This document shows, piece by piece, positions 17,161 through 25,883 of a stretch of 41,893 nt of DNA (position 1 is its first letter; every line of letters starts with the position of its first letter). The DNA is from an uncultured Dysosmobacter sp. (GTDB lineage Bacteria > Bacillota > Clostridia > Oscillospirales > Oscillospiraceae). The translations under genes were made by a program, and so were the position numbers. Location: the NCBI GenBank assembly GCA_934563745.1, contig CAKTHE010000019.1:1-41893 (forward strand). Reading direction: 5' to 3'. The notes under the pieces were generated by a model. The model had not been told where the DNA came from. It saw only the letters and a program-made list of their open reading frames with translations, and did not search any database.

Positions 17161-20100
17161 ATGAAGAACAAAGCCCTGAGTCTGCTCCTGGCGCTGGCTC
17201 TTTGCCTGAGCCTGCTGCCCACGGCAGCGCTGGCGGCGGATTCGGTGTCTGTGAACATTTACCTGCGGACGCTGGATCAGGAGCAGACGGCGACCCCGTC
17301 AAGAAGCAATTTCGTAAAGATCCCCAACGATCAGCTGAAGCTGCTCGGATTGGGGAGCCGGTACGCCAATACCGATACGTACGGCAACTGGGTCTATTAC
17401 GCGAGCCTGTCAAGCAGTGCGGCGGCGAATTACACCGCACAGGTATATGCGCGCGGCAGCGAAGAGGTCGGCAATGTGGTCGCCGAGATCACGGACAGCA
17501 CCGCCGTCAAGCAGTCCGGGATCTCTTTTGATCTGCCGGAAGCCGGCAGAGGTGTGACCTGGGATACCCTGAGCTGGAGCTCGGACGGTTCCTCCTCTTC
17601 CTGGCACCTCAACGGCGAGCTGCACGTCTACAAGGTAACGCTTGATCCGAACTATGACGGTGCGGACCGTTCCTCTGAAGCGCTGACGCGCTACGAAGTC
17701 GTGGACACGGAGATCAGCAGCGGCCTGCCGGCGGCCGTCCCGACCCGCACGGACTACACCTTTGCGGGCTGGTATACCGCGCCGGACGGCGGAACGAAGA
17801 TCACAAAAATCCCGAAGCTGAGTAAGAACGTAACCTACTACGCCCACTGGACGGAGGGCGCCGCACATACGCATTCCGTCGGCGGCAGCGAGGTCACTTT
17901 TGAAGCGTGGACCAGCACGGATTCCCTGCCGGATACCGCAGGCAATTACTGCCTGGCAAACAATGTGACGCTGAAGACAGCGGTTGCTTCCACCTATGAC
18001 CGCAATCGAACCATGTATTCCGGCTGGATCGTACCCGACGGCGTGGTGCTCTGCCTGAACGGGCATACGATCACCCTGCAGAACCCCGCCCTTACGGATG
18101 ACGCGGGCGCCGATGTGGACGTCATCAAGGTCACCGGGCATTTCACGCTGACAGACTGCCACAGCGATGCCCAGCAGGGTTCGATCACGCACGCTGTGGA
18201 TTCTTCCGGCAAAAAGTATCCGGGCAAGGGTGTGTATGTGGTCGGTGGTACGTTTGACATGTACGGCGGCCGGATCACCGGCAATACGTCGGAATACGAT
18301 TCCGGCGGCAGCGGCGTGAGCGTGCGGGGCGTTCCGGATGAGGATACGGCAAGCGTGTTCAACCTGTACGGCGGCAGCATCACCGAAAACTGGGCCACCT
18401 CCGGCGGCGGCGTGCATGTCTCGCGGATCGCCTGGTACGGCCCCTCTGAATTCCATATGTACGGCGGCAGCATTACCAACAACGTTGCAGACAGCGACGA
18501 GGGCAGCTACGGCACCGGCGGCGGCGTATATGTCAGCTGGACCGCAAAATTTGTCATGAGCGGCGGCGAGATCAGCGGAAACACAGCCAGCCAGTACGGC
18601 GGCGGCGTGTACGCTTCCGCGCTGGCAAGGGACAGCGCCTATGATCCGTACGGCGAAGCGGCAAAATTTGAGGCTTCCGGTTCGGCCAGGATCACCGGCA
18701 ACACGGTGGGCGGACAGGCAAGCAACGTCTGCCTGTCCAGCTCCGCATCGAACTATGAAACCGTCAGTGCCGTCATCGCCATCACGGATACGCTGACCGG
18801 CAAGATCGGTGTATCCACCGAAAATGCCCCCAGCACAGGGCATGCCATCCCCGTCGCCTCCGGCGCAGCCGACGGAACGGGTTACGACAAGATCCAAACC
18901 GACAATGATAGCTATGAGATCCAGCGCCGGGGCAGCACGCTTGTGCTGGCTGTGCCTGGGGACACTGCCGGCAAGACGGATGCGGCCGTAAATCTTTCCG
19001 GCGCGCCCGCCGAAACGGTCTACGGCGACAGTTTCCGGCTGATCGCCACCGCAGGCAGCACCGGAACCGGCACCGGCACATGGACCTGGACCTCCAGTGA
19101 TCCGTCAGTCCTGCAGGTCACGGGAACCAACGGCATCGCCGCGGTAAAGGCACTGAAGTCCGGAAAAGCGACCATTACCGTCGCTTACGCCTCCGACACG
19201 GCGGAGGGCAGCGCGAAAACCGCGGAAATCCAGGTGGACAAGCGCCCCCTGACGGCCCGGTACGACAACGTAACCATCACCAAGGGCGACGCGCTCCCCG
19301 CGTTCACCATGAGCTTCACCGGCTTTGCCGCCGGCGACACGAAGGAAACCGTCATCGATTCTATTCCGGATCCGCTTATCCTCTCCGGTTCCGCTCCTGT
19401 TTCGGACGATACCGCCAGAACTACGGCCGGCACCTATGTGCTTGCCTATTCCGGCACCTCTCTTACCATCAAAACGGACATGCAGGACAAATATGAACTG
19501 TCCGACGTCCAGTCCGGCACGCTGACCGTCCTCGCTCCTTCTTCTCCCGGCAGCTCCTCCGGCGGTTCCAGCACCTATCCCGTGAGCACCCCCGCCAAGG
19601 CGGAAAACGGCAGCGTGTCCAGTAATCTGAAAAACGCCTCCAAGGGCAGCACCGTGACCATCACCGTCAAGCCGGATGCCGGCTACCGGCTGGCCGCCCT
19701 CACCGTGACCGATCAGAAGGGCAGCGAACTGACGCTCACCGACAAGGGCAGCGGCACCTATACCTTCACCATGCCCGCATCCAAAGTCACGGTGAATGCC
19801 AGCTTCGTCAAGGAAACGGAAACCAGCCCCTTCGGCGATGTGTCCGCCGATGCCTACTACTTTGAGGCCGTCCAGTGGGCGGCGGAACAGGGCATCACCG
19901 GCGGGGTCGGCCGCGATCTCTTCGCCCCCAACGCGTCCTGCACCCGCGCGCAGACCGTCACCTTCCTGTGGCGTGCGGCAGGCAGCCCCGAGCCCAAAAC
20001 CGGCACGACGGACTTTTCGGATGTTCCTGCCGGCGCCTATTACGCGAAGGCAGTCGCCTGGGCCCTGGAGAACGGGATCACCGCCGGGACCGGCAGCGGC

Positions 20101-20352
20101 ACATTTAGCCCGGATGCCGCCTGCACCCGTGCCCAGACCGTGACGTTCCTGTTCCGCGCGGCCAGGGCCTCCGCTTCCGGCGCGCCTGCCTTCCGCGATG
20201 TGGCGGCCACCGCCTATTATGCGGAGGCAGTCAAATGGGCCGCAGACAACGGGATCACCGGCGGCATCGGCGGCGGACTCTTCGGATCGGACCGCAGCTG
20301 CACCCGCGCGCAAATCGTGACCTTCCTGTGGAGACTGTACGCAGGCAAGTAA
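17161..20352 (+). CDS. large SLH-anchored surface protein with beta-helix, Ig-like and repeat domains
   Basis: This 1063-residue secreted protein has a signal peptide (about 1-25, ending TAALA). An InlB-type repeat (about 155-232, with YTFAGWYTAPDGG and YYAHW) follows. Next is a right-handed beta-helix-like region (about 245-560) with repeated MYGGxIT and NTA/GGGVYVS motifs. After it come a Big_2-like Ig domain (about 600-695), an MBG-like domain (about 695-798), a Ser/Gly linker, a bacterial repeat with GYRLAALTVTD, and three C-terminal SLH modules (about 886-1062). It is probably a wall-attached adhesin or glycan-interacting protein; no enzyme motif is visible. Start: GAGGAGG precedes ATG 17161. 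It is divergent from merR and ends at a long hairpin. Confidence 0.88.
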   Translation: MKNKALSLLLALALCLSLLPTAALAADSVSVNIYLRTLDQEQTATPSRSNFVKIPNDQLKLLGLGSRYANTDTYGNWVYYASLSSSAAANYTAQVYARGSEEVGNVVAEITDSTAVKQSGISFDLPEAGRGVTWDTLSWSSDGSSSSWHLNGELHVYKVTLDPNYDGADRSSEALTRYEVVDTEISSGLPAAVPTRTDYTFAGWYTAPDGGTKITKIPKLSKNVTYYAHWTEGAAHTHSVGGSEVTFEAWTSTDSLPDTAGNYCLANNVTLKTAVASTYDRNRTMYSGWIVPDGVVLCLNGHTITLQNPALTDDAGADVDVIKVTGHFTLTDCHSDAQQGSITHAVDSSGKKYPGKGVYVVGGTFDMYGGRITGNTSEYDSGGSGVSVRGVPDEDTASVFNLYGGSITENWATSGGGVHVSRIAWYGPSEFHMYGGSITNNVADSDEGSYGTGGGVYVSWTAKFVMSGGEISGNTASQYGGGVYASALARDSAYDPYGEAAKFEASGSARITGNTVGGQASNVCLSSSASNYETVSAVIAITDTLTGKIGVSTENAPSTGHAIPVASGAADGTGYDKIQTDNDSYEIQRRGSTLVLAVPGDTAGKTDAAVNLSGAPAETVYGDSFRLIATAGSTGTGTGTWTWTSSDPSVLQVTGTNGIAAVKALKSGKATITVAYASDTAEGSAKTAEIQVDKRPLTARYDNVTITKGDALPAFTMSFTGFAAGDTKETVIDSIPDPLILSGSAPVSDDTARTTAGTYVLAYSGTSLTIKTDMQDKYELSDVQSGTLTVLAPSSPGSSSGGSSTYPVSTPAKAENGSVSSNLKNASKGSTVTITVKPDAGYRLAALTVTDQKGSELTLTDKGSGTYTFTMPASKVTVNASFVKETETSPFGDVSADAYYFEAVQWAAEQGITGGVGRDLFAPNASCTRAQTVTFLWRAAGSPEPKTGTTDFSDVPAGAYYAKAVAWALENGITAGTGSGTFSPDAACTRAQTVTFLFRAARASASGAPAFRDVAATAYYAEAVKWAADNGITGGIGGGLFGSDRSCTRAQIVTFLWRLYAGK

Positions 20353-20378
20353 CGCCAACCCATCCCCCCGATACAACA

Positions 20379-20416
20379 AGGCTCCCCCGGCCGCATCAAA
20401 GCGGCCGGGGGAGCCT
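20379..20416. terminator. bidirectional hairpin between the SLH gene and glmS
   Basis: A perfect 16-bp stem AGGCTCCCCCGGCCGC/GCGGCCGGGGGAGCCT with a 6-base loop lies between convergent genes, with short T runs on both sides. Confidence 0.75.
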
Positions 20417-20444
20417 GCTTTCGTCCTCACTGAAAGAGGACGCG

Positions 20445-22283
20445 TTATTCCACCGTTACGGATTTTGCAAGGTTGCGGGGCTTATCAATGTCGCAGCCTC
20501 TCTGCAGCGCCATGTAGTAGGAGAACAGCTGCAGCGGGACCACCCCCAGTGAGGGCTGCAGGATGGTATGGGTCACCGGGACCGCCACCGTGGCGTCCGC
20601 CGTCTTCTCCATCTTCTCCCGGAAGTCCTCCGTCGTCAGGGCCAGGACCTCCGCACCCCGGGCCTTGACCTCCACTACGTTGCTCATGGCCTTGTCGAAA
20701 AGCGGGGCGTACGTACCCAGTGCCACCACCAGCGTTCCCGGCTCGATCAAAGAGATCGTACCATGCTTCAACTCGCCGGAGGCGTATGCCTCCGAATGGA
20801 TATAGGAGATCTCCTTCAGCTTTAAAGAGCCCTCCATACCCATGGCGTAATCCAGGTTGCGGCCGATAAAGAAAATCGAGCTGTGATTGAAATAGCGGGA
20901 TGCGTAATACTGAATGTCCCCGGTCTGTTCCAGAACCGTCTGCATCTTTTCCGGCAGCTTCTGTACCTCGCTCAGAATCGACGCATACTCATCCCGGCCG
21001 ACCGTCCCCAGCAGGTCACCCAGGTAAAGGCCCACCAGGTCCATCAGCACCAGCTGGGTGGAATAGGCCTTGGTGGTCGCCACTGCGATCTCCGGCCCGG
21101 CCCAGGTATACAGCACATCATCCGCTTCCCGGGCAATGGACGAACCCACCACATTGACAATGGCCAGCGTCCGGGCGCCCCGGCGCTTTGCCTCCCGCAT
21201 GGCCGCCATGGTATCCAGCGTTTCGCCGGACTGGCTGATCACGATCACCAGGGAATTCTCATCCACCAGCGGGTCGCAATAGCGGAACTCCGACGCCAGC
21301 GACACCTCCACCGGACGGCGCAGCAGCCGCTCCCAGTTGTACTTGCTGACCATCCCCACATGGTAGGACGACCCGCAGGCAATGATGCAGATCCGGTTGA
21401 TCCGGCGGACGTATTCCGCCGTCAGATGAATGTCATCCAGAACGACCCGGCCATCCCGGATCCGGGGCGAAACGGTCTTGCGGATCGCCTCCGGCTGCTC
21501 CATGATCTCCTTGAACATAAAGTGTTCATAGCCGCCCTTTTCCGCCGCGGAAACGTCCCAGTCCACATGGCTGTGGGCTTTCTCCACCGGCTCCAGCTCG
21601 CTGTTGAACACATCGATGGTATCGGGCGTCACCACAGCCACCTCACCGTCGTCCATATACGCCACATCCCGGGTATATTTGATGACGGCCGTCACATCCG
21701 AGGCGATGAAGTTTCCGTTCTTTCCATATCCCAGAATCAGCGGGCTGTCTTTCCGGGCGGCGATCAGCGCGTTGGGAAAGTCGCTGCAGATGATGCCGAA
21801 CGCATAGGAGCCTTCGATCCGGTGCAGCACCCGGGAAACGGAATCCAGCATATTGCCGCTTTCATTGTAATAATACTCCAGCAGCTGCGCCACTACCTCC
21901 GAATCGGTGTCCGACGTGAAATTCACGCCCTTTTGCAGCAAAGACTCCTTGATCTCCAGATAGTTTTCAATGATGCCGTTATGCACCAGGGCGATCCGGC
22001 CGTTCTCGCTGACATGGGGGTGGGCATTGATATCGTTGGGCTCGCCGTGGGTGGCCCAGCGGGTATGTCCGATGCCCAGCGTTCCCTTCAGGTCCGCCCC
22101 GCCGTGGACCAGATCGCTGAGATTTTTCAGCCGGCCCCGGGCCTTGCGGACCTGCAGCCCATCCTGTTCCGAACGCACTGCAATCCCTGCCGAGTCATAG
22201 CCGCGGTACTCCATCCGGGCCAAGCCGTCCAGCAGGATGGGCGCCGCCTGTTCGCGGCCGGAAAAGCCAATAATTCCACACAT
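20445..22283 (-). CDS. glmS: glutamine--fructose-6-phosphate aminotransferase (isomerizing)
   Basis: The 612-residue protein begins with the catalytic Cys2 of the N-terminal amidotransferase (MCGIIGFSGREQAAPIL), followed by HTRWATHGEPNDINAHPH and HNGIIENY. Two SIS domains follow, with ACGSSYHVGM, ISQSGETLDT and the C-terminal KPRNLAKSVTVE. It makes glucosamine-6-phosphate, the first step to UDP-GlcNAc for the cell wall. The ATG follows CAGGAGG. I looked for a glmS ribozyme in the leader and did not find its conserved core, so the common Firmicutes self-cleavage control seems absent. A weak promoter (ATGACT-16-GATAAT) lies about 40 bases upstream. Confidence 0.97.
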   Translation of the reverse strand: MCGIIGFSGREQAAPILLDGLARMEYRGYDSAGIAVRSEQDGLQVRKARGRLKNLSDLVHGGADLKGTLGIGHTRWATHGEPNDINAHPHVSENGRIALVHNGIIENYLEIKESLLQKGVNFTSDTDSEVVAQLLEYYYNESGNMLDSVSRVLHRIEGSYAFGIICSDFPNALIAARKDSPLILGYGKNGNFIASDVTAVIKYTRDVAYMDDGEVAVVTPDTIDVFNSELEPVEKAHSHVDWDVSAAEKGGYEHFMFKEIMEQPEAIRKTVSPRIRDGRVVLDDIHLTAEYVRRINRICIIACGSSYHVGMVSKYNWERLLRRPVEVSLASEFRYCDPLVDENSLVIVISQSGETLDTMAAMREAKRRGARTLAIVNVVGSSIAREADDVLYTWAGPEIAVATTKAYSTQLVLMDLVGLYLGDLLGTVGRDEYASILSEVQKLPEKMQTVLEQTGDIQYYASRYFNHSSIFFIGRNLDYAMGMEGSLKLKEISYIHSEAYASGELKHGTISLIEPGTLVVALGTYAPLFDKAMSNVVEVKARGAEVLALTTEDFREKMEKTADATVAVPVTHTILQPSLGVVPLQLFSYYMALQRGCDIDKPRNLAKSVTVE

Positions 22284-22640
22284 GATATAAAATCCTCCTG
22301 ATCAATGTCTCATCATTATCAAAAGGACAAACGCGCAGTCATTTGTCACTTTTCGCACGGTCACAGCCCCTCTGTTTTGCGGTCGCCCGCATATTTCTGA
22401 CTGTGTCTCGCCGCCGTGCCTGCGGAAGAGCATCCGCCGAAAATTCGATTCTCTCTTCTCCTCGTTATCCCGCGTATTCAGCGGGCACATGGCGCTTGTG
22501 TCGGAAGCTTCCGAAGGTCCTCCTTTCCGTTCTGCGGCTTGCCGCGGCCCAAGTCGGCCGCTTTTTATGAAAAAGCCCTTCCGGGCATTTTTCCGAATAA
22601 GCGTCCCCCTTCATGCCAATACTGACGGAAAGGGGATGAT
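22284..22640. other. 356-base non-coding gap with hairpins
   Basis: This gap lies between glmS (-) and the DUF421 gene (+). On the plus strand it holds the hairpins CCCGC/GCGGG (22469-22485) and TCGGAAGCTTCCGA (22501-22514), then a terminator-like stem GCGGCC/GGCCGC followed by TTTTT (22544-22566). A short GCCC/GGGC hairpin with T runs on both strands (22571-22593) follows. No gene with a ribosome site was seen; the short frames here lack support. Confidence 0.55.
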
Positions 22641-22688
22641 CGTATCATCACTGCATTTTCAAGAACGCTGATCCTGTATCTTCTGCTG

Positions 22689-23327
22689 ATGGCCGGGCTG
22701 CGCCTGATGGGGAAACGCCAGATCGGGGAACTGGAGCCCAGCGAACTGGTCCTGACCATGATGCTCTCCGACCTGGCCACCGTGCCCATGCAGGACTTCG
22801 GGATCCCGCTTGTCTCCGGCGTCATCCCGATCCTGACGCTGCTGGCCCTGTCGCTTCTTTTTTCCCAGCTCTCCCTGCGCAGCCTGCGCTTTCGCGCCCT
22901 GGCCTGCGGCACGCCCACCATTCTCATCCGAAACGGGCGCCTGCAGCAGGAGGCTATGCGGAAAAATCGCTTTACCATTGACGAGCTTCTGGAAGAGCTG
23001 CGCGGTCAGGGCATCGCCGACATCCAAAGCGTGCAATACGCCATTCTGGAAAACTCCGGCCAGCTCTCCGTCTTTCTCTGGCCCCGGGAGCAGCCGCCCA
23101 GTGCCTCGCAGCTGGGACTCTCCGTCCCGGACGACGTGCAGCTTCCGGTCGTGCTGATCAACGATGGGCGAACCCTGCAAAGCGCTCTGCGCGCCTGCGG
23201 AAAAAACGAGGCGTGGCTCACGGCGCGTCTGCATGAGCGGGGCTGCCGCTCCGCGGAGGAGGTCTTTCTGCTTACCTACTGCGCCCCGGACACCCTGGTC
23301 TGCATTCCAAAGGAGGAGTCTGCATGA
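22689..23327 (+). CDS. DUF421 (YetF-type) membrane protein
   Basis: The protein carries the DUF421 signature LRLMGKRQIGELEPSELVLTMMLSDLATVP and a second membrane segment, followed by the cytosolic YetF-like alpha/beta part with ILIRNGRLQQEAMRKNRFTIDELLEELR. Its function is not well defined. From ATG 22689 it has 212 residues but lacks most of the first membrane helix. That helix (RTLILYLLLMAGLRL) is encoded in frame upstream to about 22640, without an ATG. The well-placed ATG at 22636, behind GGAAAGGGG, is in another frame and stops after 11 codons. So the true start is uncertain: a non-standard codon such as ATC, or a one-base indel. It is coupled to the next gene by ATGA. Confidence 0.8.
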   Translation: MAGLRLMGKRQIGELEPSELVLTMMLSDLATVPMQDFGIPLVSGVIPILTLLALSLLFSQLSLRSLRFRALACGTPTILIRNGRLQQEAMRKNRFTIDELLEELRGQGIADIQSVQYAILENSGQLSVFLWPREQPPSASQLGLSVPDDVQLPVVLINDGRTLQSALRACGKNEAWLTARLHERGCRSAEEVFLLTYCAPDTLVCIPKEESA

Positions 23328-23704
23328 AAGCCTTTCTGCCCCCCTGCCTGATCCTCGCCGCGCTGCTGGCTTTGTCCCTGTGGAACAGCGCCGTTGTCGC
23401 CGATTTCACCGGCCAGTGCGCAAGCGCCCTGACGGCTGCCGATCAGCAGGCCGACGCCGGCGACTGGGACGCGGCAGACCGGGCGCTGCGCCGCAGCTAT
23501 GCCCTTTGGTCCCGGCGGCAGACCTATCTGCACGTCGTCGTCCGCCACGAGGAGATCGACAACGCCGAAGCCATGTACCGCCGGGCCCGCGCCTTTCTGG
23601 AAACGCAGGAGCCGTCCGAATTCCGGGCCGAGGTGGCCGACCTGAAAAGCCAGCTGCGCCTGTTGGCCGAAATGGAGGAGCCCAGCATCAAAAACGTTCT
23701 CTGA
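23324..23704 (+). CDS. DUF4363 family protein
   Basis: The 126-residue protein has one N-terminal membrane segment (about 5-22, FLPPCLILAALLALSLW) followed by a soluble, mostly helical part with GDWDAADRALRRSYALWSRRQTYLHVVVRHEEIDNAE. This matches the DUF4363 pattern, whose genes in Clostridia usually follow a DUF421 gene, as here. The start overlaps the upstream stop (ATGA). It is probably a membrane-anchored partner facing the outside; its function is unknown. Only 5 bases separate it from the convergent nrdR. Confidence 0.78.
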   Translation: MKAFLPPCLILAALLALSLWNSAVVADFTGQCASALTAADQQADAGDWDAADRALRRSYALWSRRQTYLHVVVRHEEIDNAEAMYRRARAFLETQEPSEFRAEVADLKSQLRLLAEMEEPSIKNVL

Positions 23705-23709
23705 CGGGA

Positions 23710-24165
23710 TTATTTGTCCGCCAGAAGCTTATTCAGCTCCGCCATAAAGGTATCAATATCCTTGAACTGGCGATACACGGAAGCAAACCGCACATAGGCC
23801 ACCTCATCGATGGTCTTGAGCCGTTCCATGACCATTTCGCCGATAAACTCCGTGCTGATCTCGCGGTCCATGGAATTCTGAAGCTCCTGCTCGATCTCTT
23901 CCGCCACTTTTTCCAGCTCAGCCAAAGCAACCGGCCGCTTCTCGCAGGCCCGGATCATGCCGTGAAGCACTTTGCTCCGGTCGAAGCTCTGGCGGCTGCC
24001 GTCTTTTTTCACCACTACCATCGGCAGACTTTCCACCGTCTCATAGGTCGTGAAGCGCTTCTGGCAGGAAAGGCACTCCCGGCGGCGCCGGATGCTGCTT
24101 CCCTCCTCCGCAGGGCGGGAGTCAATGACCTTGCTCTCCCCATATCCGCAGTACGGGCACTTCAT
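23710..24165 (-). CDS. nrdR: transcriptional repressor NrdR
   Basis: The 151-residue protein has the N-terminal zinc ribbon ([18 protein letters not shown], then [12 protein letters not shown]) and the ATP-cone ([21 protein letters not shown]). NrdR senses ATP/dATP and represses ribonucleotide reductase genes by binding paired 16-base NrdR boxes. No nrd gene is in the window. GAGGAGG lies before the ATG. An extended -10 promoter and a partial NrdR box lie upstream, which suggests autoregulation. It is the last gene of the minus-strand block. Confidence 0.95.
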   Translation of the reverse strand: MKCPYCGYGESKVIDSRPAEEGSSIRRRRECLSCQKRFTTYETVESLPMVVVKKDGSRQSFDRSKVLHGMIRACEKRPVALAELEKVAEEIEQELQNSMDREISTEFIGEMVMERLKTIDEVAYVRFASVYRQFKDIDTFMAELNKLLADK

Positions 24166-24231
24166 AATAACTTCCTCCTCGGCCTTTTTTAACGGGCCTT
24201 TCCGCTTGGGATCCTACGGCCGTTCGCGGCT

Positions 24232-24261
24232 ATTATAGCACAGGCCCGCAAGATATGGTAT
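24232..24261 (-). promoter_or_regulatory. nrdR promoter with a partial NrdR box
   Basis: On the minus strand an extended -10 TGCTATAAT (TATAAT at 24232-24237) lies 67 bases before nrdR. Just upstream, the complement of 24246-24261 reads ATACCATATCTTGCGG, which fits 11 of 16 positions of the NrdR box pattern as I remember it, including most of the central C..ATAT.TTG core. Only one box is seen, whereas functional sites are usually paired. Confidence 0.4.
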
Positions 24262-24271
24262 CCCTATTTTT

Positions 24272-24832
24272 CTATTTTTCTTCACCGGAAAAAACCGGCC
24301 GCTCATCCCGGTCAAAGGCAAATACCGCATAAAGGTTCGTCCCGATGGTGCAGACCCGGGCGAAGCAAAAAAGAGCCGTCATCAAAAACGGACGGCGGCT
24401 GTCAAACGGAAGTGCGATCAGCTGCACGGCTCCGCGCCGGCTCACCAGAACCCCCCGGGCAAAGCGCAGCTGCTCTTTCAAAAAATCCGAGCGGAACAGG
24501 CGCTCCGGATGCGGCTCCGGTCTCCAGCGCGCCGCCGGCCGGTCCGGCTCCGGGACCGTCTGCTGTCCGCAGCGCTCCAGCTCTCCTCTTGTCAGCCGCC
24601 CCGCCGCCGCGCAGTCCCGGGTCGGAAGCTTCCGGCAGATCCCGAAAGTGCCCGCCCCCAGGGGCTCCACGACCCCCAGCCGCAGCCGGCCGGACTCTCC
24701 CACCGCAAAGGCCCGGCAAAGCGCCGGCTGCGCCAGGGCGCACTCCACCTGAAAGCACGTGTAAAGGCCCTGCCGGGTCATTGTCAGCTCCCCCACAGGA
24801 ACCGCGTCCAAATAAAGCGGAAACTTGTCCAT
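24272..24832 (-). CDS. hypothetical protein
   Basis: I do not recognise this 186-residue protein. From ATG 24832 (GAGGAGGAG just upstream) it begins MDKFPLYLDAVPVGELTM and appears to have two parts. The first is a beta-rich segment with ESGRLRLGVVEPLGAGTFGICRKLP. The second is a C-terminal segment (about 125-186) with RGVLVSRRGAVQLIALPFD. There is no signal peptide or clear membrane helix. A terminator lies between it and the secreted-protein gene upstream, so it may have low read-through or its own promoter. A longer start at 24874 is in frame but overlaps that terminator. Confidence 0.6.
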   Translation of the reverse strand: MDKFPLYLDAVPVGELTMTRQGLYTCFQVECALAQPALCRAFAVGESGRLRLGVVEPLGAGTFGICRKLPTRDCAAAGRLTRGELERCGQQTVPEPDRPAARWRPEPHPERLFRSDFLKEQLRFARGVLVSRRGAVQLIALPFDSRRPFLMTALFCFARVCTIGTNLYAVFAFDRDERPVFSGEEK

Positions 24833-24852
24833 GGCTCCTCCTCTCCGGGTGC

Positions 24853-24895
24853 AAAAAAAGGACCGTCTGCCCAAGTTTATGAGCAGACGGCCCTT
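24853..24895 (-). terminator. intrinsic terminator of the secreted-protein gene
   Basis: An 8-bp stem CCGTCTGC/GCAGACGG, extended by GGCC/GGTCC pairs, is followed on the minus strand by seven T. Confidence 0.85.
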
Positions 24896-24916
24896 CTTTA
24901 TGCATCCCCGGCGCCC

Positions 24917-25420
24917 TCAGCCAATCTGATAGCCGCCGCGTACCAAAAGCTTCACGGTCCCGGCCGTGGCCTTTACGCCCCGGTCTTCAATGGTCATCAT
25001 GTACAGGTGGTTTTTCACAAGGCCTGCGCCGTTATTGAGTGTGCTGCCGCCGGTTTCGTCGATCAGCCCCGGCGCCGAGGGCGCCACACAGGACGCCGTA
25101 CCCACCCGCAGCATCACTTCGCAGCCGATCTCTCCTTTCAAAACCTGTCCGGACGAGAGCGTCACCACCGCGAACGATGCGGCCGTACCGCCGCCGGACC
25201 CGGAGCCGCCCAGCTGCGCGATCAGCGCGGTATTGCGCTCCGCAATGCGGCTGTCCACCTTTGAGAGGATCGTCTGGAGATAGGTTTCGTTCAGATAGCT
25301 CAGGCTGACCAGCGGGTCGCCGGATGAGCCCGCCTCCGCCGCGGCGGAAATCGTCCCGTTCAGGACCAGTGACAGCGCCAGCAGCCCCAGCGCCCGTGCA
25401 AGCCAGTGGTTCTTTTTCAT
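24917..25420 (-). CDS. secreted protein of unknown function
   Basis: The 167-residue product has a typical signal peptide (basic KKNHWLARA, a hydrophobic core, cleavage near ISAAAEA). A predicted helix with LSYLNETYLQTILSKVDSRIAERN (about 40-65) and a Gly/Ser stretch follow. The C-terminal domain is beta-rich (about 80-167), with VVTLSSGQVLKGEIGCEVMLRVG and DETGGSTLNNGAGLVKNHLYMMTIEDRG. I recognise no family with certainty. The conserved-looking C-terminal part may bind a ligand or the wall. It lies downstream of mazF, behind an imperfect 37-base hairpin, with its own GAGGAG site. Confidence 0.7.
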   Translation of the reverse strand: MKKNHWLARALGLLALSLVLNGTISAAAEAGSSGDPLVSLSYLNETYLQTILSKVDSRIAERNTALIAQLGGSGSGGGTAASFAVVTLSSGQVLKGEIGCEVMLRVGTASCVAPSAPGLIDETGGSTLNNGAGLVKNHLYMMTIEDRGVKATAGTVKLLVRGGYQIG

Positions 25421-25469
25421 AAGTACGCTCCTCTTCCATGGATTCTTAAGTACGGTATGGATCGCCTGG

Positions 25470-25506
25470 CCGCGGAAAAGGATACACTATGTATTCTTTT
25501 CCGCGG
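25470..25506. terminator. 37-base inverted repeat after mazF
   Basis: CCGCGGAAAAG (25470-25480) and CTTTTCCGCGG (25496-25506) are perfect complements, and ATAC/GTAT pairs extend the stem inward past one G-T mismatch. It begins 9 bases after the mazF stop. There is no T tract, so its role as a terminator or processing site is uncertain. Confidence 0.5.
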
Positions 25507-25514
25507 TGCAGCGC

Positions 25515-25883
25515 TCAGACCAGCTGGTCGCGGTGCAGTCCGAAGCTGACCGCAATGGCTGTGTCGATTTTTTCCATGACCCCTTCTTCCACATGGCCCA
25601 TCTTCTCCCGCAGGCGGCGCTTATCCAGCGTGCGCACCTGCTCCAAGAGCACCATGGAGTTTCGGGTCAGCCCGCAGTTTTCTGTCAGGGGCAGGTCGAT
25701 GTGGGTCGGCAGGCGTGCCTTCCCCGTCTGCGACGTGATTGCCGCTGCGATCACGGTCGGGCTGTATCGGTTTCCGGTGTCGTTTTGGATGATCAGAACC
25801 GGGCGAACGCCGCCCTGCTCGCTTCCGACCACCGGAGAGAGATCCGCATAGTAAATATCGCCGCGTCTAACATTCGTATCCAC
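25515..25883 (-). CDS. MazF/PemK-type endoribonuclease toxin (EndoA-like)
   Basis: The 122-residue protein closely follows Bacillus EndoA (NdoA): VRRGDIYYADLSPVVGSEQG, RPVLIIQNDTGNRYSPTVIAAAIT and HIDLP. MazF enzymes cut single-stranded mRNA at short sequences. I chose GTG 25883, 10 bases after GGAG, giving the family's usual length; an ATG at 25952 would add 23 residues with no homology. In Bacillus the order is alr-ndoAI-ndoA. Here alr is upstream, but the 187 bases between hold no antitoxin frame. Its active-site motifs look intact. Confidence 0.9.
   Translation of the reverse strand: MDTNVRRGDIYYADLSPVVGSEQGGVRPVLIIQNDTGNRYSPTVIAAAITSQTGKARLPTHIDLPLTENCGLTRNSMVLLEQVRTLDKRRLREKMGHVEEGVMEKIDTAIAVSFGLHRDQLV

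Noticed and set aside
22284..22490. glmS ribozyme or small leader gene before glmS
   Set aside because: The conserved ribozyme core was not found by eye, and the 62-codon frame here has no ribosome site. A covariance-model search would settle it.
25470..25506. Inverted repeat read as a transposon end
   Set aside because: No transposase, direct repeat or second copy was seen; it is a single hairpin after a stop codon.
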